Shown here in pieces: positions 8,412 through 18,794 of a stretch of 64,000 nt of DNA. The stretch comes from Immundisolibacter sp049322795 (GTDB lineage Bacteria > Pseudomonadota > Gammaproteobacteria > Immundisolibacterales > Immundisolibacteraceae). The DNA lies in the NCBI GenBank assembly GCA_049322795.1, contig JBMOQH010000019.1, positions 62,001-126,000 on the forward strand. The letters are read 5' to 3'. Position numbers and translations under genes: made by a program. Below the pieces are notes generated by a model, which was not told the DNA's origin, searched no databases, and saw only the letters and a list, made by a program, of their open reading frames with translations. Numbering within the stretch: position 1 is the stretch's first letter; every line of letters begins with the position of its first letter.

Positions 8412-9186
8412 CGGCGGCAACCGGTTGGTCAAAGCGCACAACCACGCCGGCCGCGGCCAGATGCGCCTTGGCCTCGCCGATGCTGTGCTCGCCGAAGTGA
8501 AAGATGCTGGCCGCCAGAACCGCATCGGCGTGGCCCTGCAGCACGCCATCGCGCAGGTGGTCGAGGGTGCCGACGCCGCCGGACGCGATCACCGGCACCG
8601 TCACGGCGTCGCTCACCGCGCGGGTGAGCGCGAGGTCGAAACCCTCGCGCGTGCCGTCGCGGTCCATGCTGGTCAGCAGCAGTTCGCCCGCGCCCAGCTG
8701 CACCATGCGCTGCGCCCACTCGACCACGTCGAGGCCGGTGGCACGCCGCCCGCCGTGGGTGAACACCTCCCAGCGGCCGGGCGCGGTCTGCTTGGCGTCG
8801 ATGGCGACCACGATGCACTGGCTGCCGAAGGCCTGCGCCGCCTCGGCGACCAGCTCCGGGCGCTGCACGGCGGCGGTGTTGATCGACACCTTGTCGGCGC
8901 CGGCCACCAGCAGGCGGCGGATATCGTCCACGCTGCGCACGCCGCCGCCCACGGTGAACGGGATGAACACCTGCTCGGCCACCGCCTCCACCACGTGCAG
9001 CATCACGTCGCGGTCGTCGGAACTCGCGGTGATGTCGAGGAACACCAGTTCATCGGCGCCGGCCTCGCTGTAACGCCGGCCGGTCTCGACCGGGTCGCCC
9101 GCATCGCGCAGGCCGACGAAGCGCACGCCCTTGACCACCCGGCCGCGGTCGACGTCCAGACACGGGATGATCCGCTTGGCGAGCAT
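8404..9186 (-). CDS. hisF: Imidazole glycerol phosphate synthase, cyclase subunit
   Basis: TIM-barrel synthase subunit of 260 residues. It uses ammonia from HisH to turn PRFAR into imidazole glycerol phosphate and AICAR. It begins MLAKRIIPCLDVDRGRVVKGV, with catalytic Asp11 in CLDVD. The second catalytic Asp lies in LTSMDRDGTREGFD, and phosphate-binding loops (TVGGGVRS, IASGGVGT) are intact. It starts one base after the hisA stop. Cluster order H-A-F-I-E is as expected. Confidence 0.98.
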   Translation of the reverse strand: MLAKRIIPCLDVDRGRVVKGVRFVGLRDAGDPVETGRRYSEAGADELVFLDITASSDDRDVMLHVVEAVAEQVFIPFTVGGGVRSVDDIRRLLVAGADKVSINTAAVQRPELVAEAAQAFGSQCIVVAIDAKQTAPGRWEVFTHGGRRATGLDVVEWAQRMVQLGAGELLLTSMDRDGTREGFDLALTRAVSDAVTVPVIASGGVGTLDHLRDGVLQGHADAVLAASIFHFGEHSIGEAKAHLAAAGVVVRFDQPVAADA

Positions 9187-9187
9187 G

Positions 9188-9925
9188 TCAGGCGCGCAGC
9201 TGCGCCACCCGGCGCAGCGCCGCCGGCAGATCGAGCGTGCCTTCGTACAGCGCGCGGCCGATCACGGCGCCGGCCACGCCCTCGTCCGCTACTGCGCACA
9301 GGGCCTCGATATCGGCCAGATTGGTCACGCCACCGGAGGCGATCACGGGGATGTTCACGGCGCGCGCCAGTTCCACCACGCCGTCCACGTTGACGCCGCG
9401 CATCATGCCGTCGCGGCCGATATCGGTGTAGATGATGGCCTCGACGCCGTCGCGCTCGAAGTGCTGGGCCATGTCGATGACGCCGTGCTGCGACAGCTTG
9501 GACCAGCCGTCGATGGCCACCTTGCCGTCGCGCGCGTCCAGGCCCACGATGATGTGGCCGGGGTACTCGGTGCAGGCATCCGCCACGAAGTGCGGCACGT
9601 TCACCGCCTGCGTGCCGAGGATCACGTAGCGCACGCCGGCGTCCAGATACGCCTCGATCGTCTCCTCGTCGCGAATGCCGCCGCCCACCTGCACGTCGAT
9701 GTCTTGCGCGGCCGCGGTGATGGCGGCAATGACCTTGGCGTTGACCGGCCGGCCGGCCACGGCGCCGTCGAGATCGACCACATGCAAGCGCGTCGCGCCC
9801 TGCTCCACCCAACGGACCGCGACGGCGACCGGGTCGTCGTCGAACACCGTCACGTCGTCCATGTGTCCCTGGCGCAATCGCACGCACTTGCCGCCCTTCA
9901 GGTCGATGGCGGGTATCAGCAACAT
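9188..9925 (-). CDS. hisA: Phosphoribosylformimino-AICAR-phosphate isomerase
   Basis: Fourth step of histidine synthesis: an Amadori-type isomerisation of ProFAR to PRFAR on a TIM barrel related to HisF. 245 residues. The N-terminus MLLIPAIDLKGGKCVRL carries catalytic Asp8; the partner Asp is in YTDIGRDGMM. The phosphate loops QVGGGIR and IASGGV are present. The reading frame is open further upstream, but that stretch overlaps hisH and is not homologous, so the ATG of MLLIPAIDL is the real start. Confidence 0.97.
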   Translation of the reverse strand: MLLIPAIDLKGGKCVRLRQGHMDDVTVFDDDPVAVAVRWVEQGATRLHVVDLDGAVAGRPVNAKVIAAITAAAQDIDVQVGGGIRDEETIEAYLDAGVRYVILGTQAVNVPHFVADACTEYPGHIIVGLDARDGKVAIDGWSKLSQHGVIDMAQHFERDGVEAIIYTDIGRDGMMRGVNVDGVVELARAVNIPVIASGGVTNLADIEALCAVADEGVAGAVIGRALYEGTLDLPAALRRVAQLRA

Positions 9926-9938
9926 CGGTCCACTCTCC

Positions 9939-10580
9939 TCAGGCAGTGCCGTCCCAACTTGCAAAATTGGCCAGCAAACGCAGGCCCGCGTGATGACTTT
10001 TTTCCGGATGAAACTGCGTGGCCACGAGATTGCCACGCGCCAGCGCGCAGGCGAACGCCGTGCTGCCGTGCTGACTGTGCGCCAGCACCGGCTCCTCGTC
10101 ACGCGGGCACACGTAGTAGCTGTGCACGAAATAGAACCAGGCGCCGTCGGCAACGCCGTCGAATACCGGATGCGGGCGCGTCAGGCTGACCTGGTTCCAG
10201 CCCATGTGCGGCACCTTGCGCCGCTCGCCGCCGGGCAGGATCTCGCCGTCCGCGAAGCGCCGCACCCGGCCGTCGAAAAGACCCAGCCCCGGCACGCCGC
10301 CGTCTTCCTCGCTGTGTTCGAGCAGCGCCTGAAGGCCAAGGCAAATGCCGAGAAACGGCTTGCTTTGCGCGGCCTCGCGCACCGCCTCGGCCAAACCGTG
10401 TCCGGCCAGGCGCGACACGCAGGCGCCGATCGCGCCCTGTCCCGGGAACACCACGCGCGCCGCGGCACGGATCACGGCCGGATCGCCGCTCACGCGCACG
10501 CGGGCTCCGACGTGCTCGAGCGCCTTGGCCACCGACCGCAGATTGCCCATGCCAAAGTCGATGACGACGGTGTCAGTCAT
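9939..10580 (-). CDS. hisH: Imidazole glycerol phosphate synthase, glutaminase subunit
   Basis: Class I glutamine amidotransferase of 213 residues that supplies ammonia to HisF. The nucleophile is Cys80 in the elbow LGICLGLQ, and the other two triad members are His191 and Glu193 in QFHPEKS. The oxyanion-strand motif FPGQGAIGAC is present. It lies 13 nt before hisA and 29 nt after hisB. Confidence 0.97.
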   Translation of the reverse strand: MTDTVVIDFGMGNLRSVAKALEHVGARVRVSGDPAVIRAAARVVFPGQGAIGACVSRLAGHGLAEAVREAAQSKPFLGICLGLQALLEHSEEDGGVPGLGLFDGRVRRFADGEILPGGERRKVPHMGWNQVSLTRPHPVFDGVADGAWFYFVHSYYVCPRDEEPVLAHSQHGSTAFACALARGNLVATQFHPEKSHHAGLRLLANFASWDGTA

Positions 10581-10609
10581 GGCGTATCAGCGAAAACACG
10601 CGCTTGCGG

Positions 10610-11206
10610 TCAAAGGCTGCCCTTGGTCGACGGCACCGCGCCGGCGGCCCGGGCATCGACCGCCACCGCAGTGCGCAGCGCCCGGCCGAAGGCCTTGAAG
10701 ACGGTTTCTGCGATGTGGTGGGCATTGCCGCCGCGCAGGCAGTCGACGTGCAGCGTCACCAGCGCGTGGTTGACGAAGCCCTGAAAGAACTCGCGCAGCA
10801 GGTCGACATCGAAATCGCCAACGCGGGCGCGCGGGTAGGCCACCTCGTAAACCAGCCCCGGACGCCCGGAACAATCCAGCACCACGCGCGACAGTGCCTC
10901 GTCGAGCGGCACGTAGGCGTGGCCGTAGCGGGTGATGCCGGCGCGCTCGCCGAGCGCGCGCTGCACCGCCTGCCCGAGCGTGATGCCGATGTCTTCCACC
11001 GTGTGGTGGGCGTCGATGTGCAGATCGCCGGAAGCCTCGACCGTCAGGTCGATGCCACCGTGCCGCGCCACCTGCTCCAGCATGTGGTCAAGGAACGGCA
11101 GGCCGCTCTTGAGTGTGGCCTCGCCGTGGCCATCGAGATTCACCACGATCCGAATATCGGTTTCGCGGGTGGTGCGCCGCACCTCGGCGCTGCGTTGGGT
11201 GTTCAT
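10610..11206 (-). CDS. hisB: Imidazoleglycerol-phosphate dehydratase
   Basis: Sixth step of histidine synthesis, manganese-dependent dehydration of imidazole glycerol phosphate. 198 residues, a monofunctional HisB without the histidinol-phosphatase half found in enterics. Metal-ligand motifs are FLDHMLEQVARHGG, DAHHTVEDIGI and, near the C-terminus, HHIAETVFKAFGRAL. The start MNTQRSAEV overlaps the hisC stop by 4 nt (ATGA), showing coupling. A histinol-phosphatase must therefore be encoded elsewhere. Confidence 0.97.
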   Translation of the reverse strand: MNTQRSAEVRRTTRETDIRIVVNLDGHGEATLKSGLPFLDHMLEQVARHGGIDLTVEASGDLHIDAHHTVEDIGITLGQAVQRALGERAGITRYGHAYVPLDEALSRVVLDCSGRPGLVYEVAYPRARVGDFDVDLLREFFQGFVNHALVTLHVDCLRGGNAHHIAETVFKAFGRALRTAVAVDARAAGAVPSTKGSL

Positions 11207-12285
11207 ACCGTTCCGGTCAAATGCGCCCCGAGGACCGCCACCAGGGCACCGTTCTCGGCCGCCGTGCCGACCGTCACCCGCAGGCAATCGGCCAGCAGCG
11301 GATGGCTGCCATGGACGTTCTTGACCAGTATACCGGCGCGCCGCAGCGCCTCGTGGGCGGCCGGTGCGCGGCCGGACGGCAGGCGCAGCAGGATGAAATT
11401 GGTATCGCTCGGGTACACGGTGACGCCCGGGACGGCTTGCAGAGCCACGACGAGTCGCTCACGGTCGGCGCGAATGCGCGCCGCCTCGCCGGCGAGGCGA
11501 TCGGCATGGGCTAGCGCAAACTCGGCGGAACGCTGCGTCAGCGAGTTGATGTTGTAGGGCAGGCGCGCCTTGTCGAACTCGCGCAGCCAGCCCGGGTGAC
11601 CGATCAGATAACCCAGGCGCAGGCCAGCGAGACCTACCTTCGAGAGCGTGCGCAGCACCAGCAGGTGGTCGAACTCGAGCAGCCAGGGCAGCGCCGAGCG
11701 CCCAGCGAAGGGGAAATACGCCTCGTCCACCACCACCAACCCTGGCGCGGCGGCGACTACCGCACGCATGGCTTCCTCGTCGAACAGGCCCGCGGTCGGA
11801 TTGTTGGGGCAGGCAAGGTAAACGAGCGTCGGGCGCTGTCGGTCGATGGCGGCCAGCATGCCCGGCAGGTCCAGGCTGAAATCCGCCCGCAGCGGCACCT
11901 CGATCACCTCGAGCCCCGCCACGCGCGCGATCAGCGAGTACATGGAAAAGGTCGGCGTGGGCATCAGCACGCTCGCGCCCGGCCGTGCGACGCACAGGTC
12001 GATCAGCTGAATCAGCTCATCCGAACCGTTGCCGAGCAGGATATCGAAACCCGGTGGCACGCCGGCCTGACGGGCCAGCGCCGCGACCAGGTCCTCAGGG
12101 TGTGGCAGCGGGTAGCGGTTCAGCTCCAGGCCGCGCAGGCCGGCCAGCCATGCGTCTTCCAGCTCGCCCGGCCACGCATACGGGTTTTCCATCGCGTCGA
12201 GCTTGAGCAGTCCCGCCGCCGGCGGCACGTGGTAGGCGCTCAGCGCCCGGATTTGCGGCCGCAGCACGGCATCGAGCCGGCTCAT
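11203..12285 (-). CDS. hisC: Histidinol-phosphate aminotransferase
   Basis: PLP-dependent class I/II aminotransferase of 360 residues, converting imidazole-acetol phosphate and glutamate to histidinol phosphate. Seen: LDAMENPYAWP near the N-terminus, the cofactor loop LGNGSDELI, YLACPNNPTAGLF, VVDEAYFPFAG, and the Schiff-base Lys in RTLSKVGLAGLRLGYLIG. MSRLDAVL is taken as the start because its ATG overlaps the hisD stop by 4 nt. An ATG 21 nt upstream is less likely. Confidence 0.97.
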   Translation of the reverse strand: MSRLDAVLRPQIRALSAYHVPPAAGLLKLDAMENPYAWPGELEDAWLAGLRGLELNRYPLPHPEDLVAALARQAGVPPGFDILLGNGSDELIQLIDLCVARPGASVLMPTPTFSMYSLIARVAGLEVIEVPLRADFSLDLPGMLAAIDRQRPTLVYLACPNNPTAGLFDEEAMRAVVAAAPGLVVVDEAYFPFAGRSALPWLLEFDHLLVLRTLSKVGLAGLRLGYLIGHPGWLREFDKARLPYNINSLTQRSAEFALAHADRLAGEAARIRADRERLVVALQAVPGVTVYPSDTNFILLRLPSGRAPAAHEALRRAGILVKNVHGSHPLLADCLRVTVGTAAENGALVAVLGAHLTGTV

Positions 12286-13580
12286 GGTGGCGGATCGAGG
12301 CGACATTCGGCGGAACGCGCGTGCGCGCCCAGGCCCTCGCCGCGGGCAAGCTCGGCCGCCACCGGCGCCAGGGCAGCCGCCCCGGCCGGGCTCAGCGCAA
12401 TCAGGCTGCTGCGCTTCTGGAAGTCATACACACCCAGCGGCGAGCTGAAACGCGCGGTGCGCGCTGTCGGCAGCACGTGGTTCGGTCCGGCGCAGTAATC
12501 GCCGATCGCCTCAGGCGAGTGCGCGCCCAGGAAGATGGCCCCGGCATGGCGCACGTGCACCAGCAAGGCCTGCGGATCAGCCACGGCAAGCTCCAGGTGC
12601 TCCGGCGCAAGCTCGCTCGCCAGGCTGGCCGCCTCGGCGAGGTCGCGCGTCAGAATCAGGGCACCGTGGACACGCAGCGAGGCCTCGACGATGGCGTGGC
12701 GCTCGCAGGTTGGCAGCAGCGCCGCCACGCGCTGTTGCAGCAGATCCAGATACGCCGCGTCCGGGCACAGCAGGATGGATCGCGCCAGTTCGTCGTGCTC
12801 GGCCTGCGCGAACAGATCCCATACCAGCCAGTCGGCCGGCACGCTGCCGTCGGTGACGATAACCACCTCCGATGGCCCGGCGATCATGTCGATGCCGACG
12901 GTGCCGAACACCTGCCGCTTGGCGGCGGCCACGTAGCGGTTGCCCGGGCCGACGATCTTGTCCACCGCGGGCACGCGCGCCGTGCCATAGGCCAGCGCGG
13001 CCACCGCCTGCGCGCCGCCGACGCGAAACACCCGATCCAAGCCGGCAATATGCGCCGCCGCCAGGACCAGCGGGTTGTCGACCCCACCCGGGGTCGGCGA
13101 CACCATGATCACTTCGTCCACCCCGGCCACCTTGGCCGGGATGACGTTCATCAGCACGCTGGACGGATAGGCCGCCTTGCCGCCCGGCACGTACACGCCC
13201 ACCCGCGCCAGCGGCGTGACGCGTTGGCCGAGCACGCTGCCGTCGGCCTCGCGGTACTGCCACGAGTCCACCCGCTGGCGGTCGTGATAGCTGCGCAGGC
13301 GCGCGGCAGCCGCCTGCAGGGCATCGCGCGTGGTCGGCGAGAGCTCGGCAGCCGCCGCGGCCAGGCGCGCGGCGGGCACTTCGAGCGCCTCCGCACTGGC
13401 TGGCGTCCAGTGATCGAAACGGCGCGTGCAGTCGAGCAGCGCCGCGTCACCCTGCTCGCGCACGGCCGTCAGAATGGCCTGCACCGGTGCCTGCACGAAG
13501 GCATCGTCCGGCGCGCCGGCTGACTTCAGTGCGTCGAAGGCCAGCCCGAAACCGGGCGCTTGCGAATCAAGCCGGCGCAT
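12282..13580 (-). CDS. hisD: Histidinol dehydrogenase
   Basis: Zinc enzyme that oxidises L-histidinol to histidine in two NAD-dependent steps. 432 residues, the normal length. Motifs include the glycine-rich VYVPGGKAAYPSSVLMN, GPGNRYVAAAKRQVFG, IAGPSEVVI, AQAEHDELA (zinc-ligand Gln/His region) and the C-terminal GPNHVLPT. It overlaps hisG by 14 nt. Confidence 0.98.
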   Translation of the reverse strand: MRRLDSQAPGFGLAFDALKSAGAPDDAFVQAPVQAILTAVREQGDAALLDCTRRFDHWTPASAEALEVPAARLAAAAAELSPTTRDALQAAAARLRSYHDRQRVDSWQYREADGSVLGQRVTPLARVGVYVPGGKAAYPSSVLMNVIPAKVAGVDEVIMVSPTPGGVDNPLVLAAAHIAGLDRVFRVGGAQAVAALAYGTARVPAVDKIVGPGNRYVAAAKRQVFGTVGIDMIAGPSEVVIVTDGSVPADWLVWDLFAQAEHDELARSILLCPDAAYLDLLQQRVAALLPTCERHAIVEASLRVHGALILTRDLAEAASLASELAPEHLELAVADPQALLVHVRHAGAIFLGAHSPEAIGDYCAGPNHVLPTARTARFSSPLGVYDFQKRSSLIALSPAGAAALAPVAAELARGEGLGAHARSAECRLDPPP

Positions 13581-14207
13581 GGGCGTCCTGTCGGATCACC
13601 GCCTCGAGCTGGCCGATCAGGCCTTCCAGCGCGGGCTGCTTGAGCTTCATCGATGCACGGTTCACCACCAGGCGCGAGCTGATGTCGGCGATGTGCGCCA
13701 GGGGTGCCAGGCCATTCGCGCGCAGCGTGTTGCCGGTGTCGACCAGGTCCACGATGCAGTCGGCCAGGCCCACCAGCGGCGCCAGTTCCATCGAGCCGTA
13801 CAGCTTGATCGGCTCCACCTGCACGCCGCGCTCGGCGTAGTAGCGCTGGGTGATGTTCAGGTACTTGGTCGCCACGCGCAGGCGTCCGGCGGGCACGGCG
13901 CGGTCCGCATGGCCGCATACCATCAGCCGGCAACGCGCGATTCCAAGATCGAGCGGTTCGTACAGACCCTCGCCACCGTGTTCCATCAACACGTCCTTGC
14001 CGGCGACGCCGGCGTCGGCAGCGCCATAGGCGACATAGGTCGGCACGTCGGTGGCGCGGATGATGATGAGCTGCACGCCCGGTCGGGTACTGTCGACGAT
14101 CAGCCGCCGGCCGATGTCGCCGGCCGGTTCGATGCCGATGCGCGCGAGCAGCGGCAGTGTCTCGTCAAGGATGCGGCCCTTGGAGACGGCGATGCGCAGC
14201 GTGTCCA

Positions 14208-14208
<1 letters not shown>
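13567..14208 (-). CDS. hisG: ATP phosphoribosyltransferase, short form
   Basis: First, committed step of histidine synthesis, joining ATP and PRPP. 213 residues, so this is the short HisG that lacks the C-terminal feedback domain and normally needs the HisZ subunit. It begins MDTLRIAVSKGRILDET and has the PRPP loop DLVDTGNTLRANGL. The true start is the ATG that overlaps the murA stop; the long open frame upstream runs antiparallel to murA codons and is not real. hisZ is not in this window. Confidence 0.97.
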
Positions 14209-15479
<1,271 letters not shown>

Positions 15480-15534
15480 GGTGGTTTCCGACCTGCCCTA
15501 CACCAGAGCCGGCATCGGGGCCGGCCCGCATTCG

Positions 15535-15855
15535 TCAGCTCTGTATGGACTCCAGCAGCTCTTGCAGCTCGCCGGACTCGAACATGGCCTGCATGATGTC
15601 GCTGCCCCCGATGAACTCACCGCCCACGTACAGCTGCGGGATGGTGGGCCAGTTCGAGTAGGCCTTGATGCCCTGGCGCACACTGTCGTCCGCCAGCACG
15701 TTCACGCACTCGTACTCCACCCCGCAGGCGTCCAGCATCTGCACCGCCTTGCCGGAAAAGCCGCATTGCGGAAAGCGGCGGTCGCCCTTCATGAACAGCA
15801 CCACCGGCACCGCATTGACGAATCGGTCGATCTTCTCGAGCACATCCATGGCCAT
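15535..15855 (-). CDS. grxD: Monothiol glutaredoxin (Grx4 family)
   Basis: Iron-sulfur cluster carrier of 106 residues. The active-site CGFS motif (Cys31) follows a KGDRRFPQ loop, and the glutathione-binding WPTIPQLYV and GGSDIM segments are present. Members hold a [2Fe-2S] cluster in a homodimer or with a BolA protein. The BolA-like ibaG gene is immediately upstream, separated by 24 nt, so the two probably work together. A gap of 55 nt precedes murA. Confidence 0.95.
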   Translation of the reverse strand: MAMDVLEKIDRFVNAVPVVLFMKGDRRFPQCGFSGKAVQMLDACGVEYECVNVLADDSVRQGIKAYSNWPTIPQLYVGGEFIGGSDIMQAMFESGELQELLESIQS

Positions 15856-15879
15856 ATCCTCGCGTGGGGATTGAGGGAC

Positions 15880-16116
15880 TCAGCGCTGCTGCCAGTCCGC
15901 ACGGGTGAACGTGCGCAGCGACAGGGCGTGCACGGCGTCGTCGTGCATCTGCCCGGTCAGCGTCTGGTAGACCATCTGGTGCTGCTGCACCAGGCGCTTG
16001 CCGGCGAATGCGTCACACACCACGACCGCCTCGAAATGACGGCCATCGCCATCGACGAACGCCTGCGAGTCCGGCAGGCCCTTCTCGATGAGTTGCTTGA
16101 TGACTTCAGGATCCAT
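15880..16116 (-). CDS. ibaG: BolA-like protein (IbaG/YrbA type)
   Basis: 78-residue BolA-family protein. It has the class II KH-like fold signature: EAVVVCDAFAGKRLVQQHQMVY, then HALSLRTFT. Known partners are CGFS glutaredoxins, with which BolA proteins share a [2Fe-2S] cluster. The grxD gene following it makes this a natural pair. The ATG giving MDPEVIKQLI is chosen because the longer upstream frame overlaps the ABC permease out of frame. Confidence 0.93.
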   Translation of the reverse strand: MDPEVIKQLIEKGLPDSQAFVDGDGRHFEAVVVCDAFAGKRLVQQHQMVYQTLTGQMHDDAVHALSLRTFTRADWQQR

Positions 16117-16175
16117 GACGGCGCGGATTGGCGAGGGGGAGCGGATTCGGGGCCGTGGCGGCGCCTGTGGCGCGC

Positions 16176-16943
16176 TCAGCCGCGCAGCTTGTAACCGCGC
16201 GCCAGCAGGCGCAGACACAGTATACACAAGGCCAGATTGGCCCCCATCATGACGGCGGCACTGAGCCACGGCGACACGTCGGAGTGGCCAAAAAAGGCGT
16301 AACGAAACCCGTCGATCAGATAGAAAAACGGGTTGGCGCGGGAAATCGCCTGCCAGCCGGGCGGCAGGCTGTGGATGGAATAGAACACGCCGCTGAGATA
16401 AGTGAGCGGCAGGATGAGGAAGTTCTGCACCGTGGCGACCTGATCGAACTTGTCGGCCCAGATGCCCGCCAGCAGCCCGCAGGTGGCCAGCAGCAGCCCA
16501 CCGAGCAGCCCGAACAGCAGCAGCGGCAGCGGGTGGGCAACGGTCGTGCCGAGGTAGACAAAGGCCACCGCGTACACGCCCACGCTGACGATCGCCGAGC
16601 GCACCAGCGCGGCACCGACGAAGCCGAGGTAGAACTCCAGATGCGACAAGGGCGCCAGCAGCACGAACACGATGTTGCCGGTGACCTTGGAGAAGATCAG
16701 GGACGAGGATGTGTTGGCGAAGGCGTTCTGGATGATGGTCATCATCATCAGGCCCGGCACCAGAAACTGCGGGTAACTCACACCGGGATAGACGTCGATG
16801 CGCCCGGCCAGCGCGTGCGAAAAAATGAACAGGTACAGCAGCGCGCTGACCACCGGCGCAGTCACGGTCTGCATGAAGACCACCGTGAAGCGCTTCACCT
16901 CCTTGGTGAACAGCGTCCACAGCCCTGGCCAGTTGCCGATCAT
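16176..16943 (-). CDS. ABC-2 type transporter permease (YadH-like)
   Basis: Inner-membrane permease of 255 residues with about six helices. The ABC-2 signature is visible in PGLMMMTIIQNAFANTSSSLIFSK and in the C-terminal LPLTYLSGVFYSIHSLPPGWQ. It resembles E. coli YadH, partner of YadG, whose substrate is unsettled. The ATPase gene ends 4 nt upstream. The position between mlaB and ibaG suggests an envelope role, by inference only. Confidence 0.9.
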   Translation of the reverse strand: MIGNWPGLWTLFTKEVKRFTVVFMQTVTAPVVSALLYLFIFSHALAGRIDVYPGVSYPQFLVPGLMMMTIIQNAFANTSSSLIFSKVTGNIVFVLLAPLSHLEFYLGFVGAALVRSAIVSVGVYAVAFVYLGTTVAHPLPLLLFGLLGGLLLATCGLLAGIWADKFDQVATVQNFLILPLTYLSGVFYSIHSLPPGWQAISRANPFFYLIDGFRYAFFGHSDVSPWLSAAVMMGANLALCILCLRLLARGYKLRG

Positions 16944-16947
16944 GGCA

Positions 16948-17883
16948 TTACGCGCCGGCCGCCGCGGACAGGTGGTGTCCCGCGGTCAGTTCCAGGAACA
17001 CCTGTTCGAGTGTCTGCTCCTGGGTGTTGATCTCGACGACCGCCAAGCCGGCTGCGTGCAGCGCGGCCAGCACACGCGGCAGCTCGTCGCCGCCACGCTG
17101 CAGGCGCAGCACCAACCAACCTTGCTCGCGCGTGACGAGCGTGGTCGCCACTTCAGGCGGCAATTGCTCGGGCTCGCTCGCCAGGCGTAAATGCACCTGG
17201 TACCAGGGATGGCGCCCCAACAGGCTGCGCTTGTCGTCGAGCGCCACCACCGTGCCGTGGCTCATGATGGCGATGCGCTCGCACATCGCCTCGGCCTCTT
17301 CGAGGTAATGGGTGGTGAGCACGATGCTCATGCCTTCGCCGTGCAGGCGCTGGGCGAAGGCCCACAGCGTCTGGCGCAGCTCGACATCCACGCCGGCGGT
17401 GGGCTCGTCCAGCACCAGCACCTGCGGCTGGTGCACCAAGGCCTGGGCGATCAGCACCCGGCGCTTCATGCCGCCCGACAGGCTGCGCATGTTGGATTCC
17501 GCCTTGTCGGCAAGGCCGAGCGCCCGCAGCAGCTCGTCGATCCAGGCGCGGTTCTTGCGCGCCACGCCGTAGTAGCCGGCCTGAATCATCAGGAAATCGC
17601 GCACCCGGAAGAACGGATCGAACACCAGTTCCTGCGGCACCACGCCGATCGCCCGACGCGCGGCCACGGCGTCGCGCTGCACGTCGTGACCCATGACAGC
17701 CGCGCTGCCGGCGTCCGGGCGCGTGAGGCCGGCCAGGATATTGATGAGGGTCGACTTGCCGGCGCCGTTCGGCCCCAGCAGCCCGAAGAACTCGCCCGCG
17801 CGGATTTCCAGATCAACGCCGCGCAGGGCGTGCAGCTGCCCGAAGTGCTTGTGCAGTTCCCGGACGGCGATGGCCGCCGTCAC
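16948..17883 (-). CDS. ABC transporter ATP-binding protein (YadG-like)
   Basis: ATPase subunit of 311 residues for the permease that follows. Walker A is GPNGAGKST (about 38-46), the signature LSGGMKRR, Walker B VLVLDEPTAGVD, and the switch His is in TTHYLEEAE. The last 70 residues form an extra domain common in ABC-2 exporters. The start is GTG overlapping the mlaB stop by 4 nt (GTGA), so it is coupled to the mla operon. Confidence 0.93.
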   Translation of the reverse strand: MTAAIAVRELHKHFGQLHALRGVDLEIRAGEFFGLLGPNGAGKSTLINILAGLTRPDAGSAAVMGHDVQRDAVAARRAIGVVPQELVFDPFFRVRDFLMIQAGYYGVARKNRAWIDELLRALGLADKAESNMRSLSGGMKRRVLIAQALVHQPQVLVLDEPTAGVDVELRQTLWAFAQRLHGEGMSIVLTTHYLEEAEAMCERIAIMSHGTVVALDDKRSLLGRHPWYQVHLRLASEPEQLPPEVATTLVTREQGWLVLRLQRGGDELPRVLAALHAAGLAVVEINTQEQTLEQVFLELTAGHHLSAAAGA

Positions 17884-18173
17884 GGATTGCCCAGGGCGGC
17901 GTCGATCTCGCCGAGTTCGCTCACCTCGGCCAGGCTGCGCAGGCTCGCCGGCAGGCCGGCGAATTCCACCCGCGCGCCCCGCTCACGCCCAAGACGCAGC
18001 CACTCGACCAGCAGCGCCAGCGCGGCGCTGTCGACATCGGTCACCCCCGACAGGTCGAAACACAAGCGCTGACGCGGCCGGAACAACGCCGCACTGTCCG
18101 CGAGGCGGGCGCTGACCGTCGCGAAGGTGAGCGGACCGGCGACCTGCACCCGGCCGTCAGCGTCGACGTTCAT
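17880..18173 (-). CDS. mlaB: MlaB STAS-domain protein
   Basis: Cytoplasmic STAS-domain subunit of 97 residues in the MlaFEDB phospholipid transporter, where it stabilises the ATPase MlaF. The central DLSGVTDVDSAALALLVEW is the STAS nucleotide-loop and helix. It lies 9 nt after mlaC and overlaps the ABC ATPase gene by 4 nt. Confidence 0.9.
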   Translation of the reverse strand: MNVDADGRVQVAGPLTFATVSARLADSAALFRPRQRLCFDLSGVTDVDSAALALLVEWLRLGRERGARVEFAGLPASLRSLAEVSELGEIDAALGNP

Positions 18174-18182
18174 GCTGAACGG

Positions 18183-18794
18183 TCAGGAATTGAGGCTGCG
18201 GTTGCGCTCGGACAGCTGCTTCAACAGCCCGTCCATGCCATCGCGCTTGATGATGGCGGCGTACTCGGACCGGTAGGTCACGACCATGCTGACGTTCTCG
18301 ATGATCACGTCGTACACCTTCCATTCGCCGCTGCGGTTGGTGAGCTGGTAGTCGACGCTCACCTTCGGGCCATCCGGGCGGATGATCTCGGTGCGCACGG
18401 TCACCCGGTCGGCGCCGGCCGGTGCCTGCACGGGAAGGTAGTTGAGGGTCTCGCTGTCGTACTGGCGCAGCGCCGTGCCATAGGTGCGCAACAGCAGGTC
18501 CGAGAACTCGTTGACGAACTGCTCGCGCTGGGCCGGAGTCGCGGTGCGCCAGTTGGCACCCAGCACCCACTGCGCCGTGCGCTCGCGGTCGATGCGCGGG
18601 AACACCACCTCGCGCACCAGCTGGAACAGGGCCTTGTCGTCCTGGTAACGCGCGCGCTCGCTGCGCAGGCTGTGCAGCACCCGCTCGGCGGTATCGCGCA
18701 CCACGGCGGTCGGGTCGTCCTGCGCCGGCGCCTGCGGCGCAACGCTCACCAGGACCAGCGCCAGCACGGTGGCCGCAAATCGCTTGATCATCAT
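18183..18794 (-). CDS. mlaC: Periplasmic phospholipid-binding protein MlaC
   Basis: Soluble carrier of 203 residues that shuttles phospholipids between the outer-membrane MlaA complex and MlaD. A signal peptide (about 1-24, ending APAQA-type) is followed by the family core: FPRIDRERTAQWVLGANWR, AQREQFVNEFSDLLLRTYG and YQLTNRSGEWKVYDVIIENVS. Two adjacent ATGs are possible; the first overlaps the mlaD stop by 4 nt and is used. Confidence 0.95.
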   Translation of the reverse strand: MMIKRFAATVLALVLVSVAPQAPAQDDPTAVVRDTAERVLHSLRSERARYQDDKALFQLVREVVFPRIDRERTAQWVLGANWRTATPAQREQFVNEFSDLLLRTYGTALRQYDSETLNYLPVQAPAGADRVTVRTEIIRPDGPKVSVDYQLTNRSGEWKVYDVIIENVSMVVTYRSEYAAIIKRDGMDGLLKQLSERNRSLNS

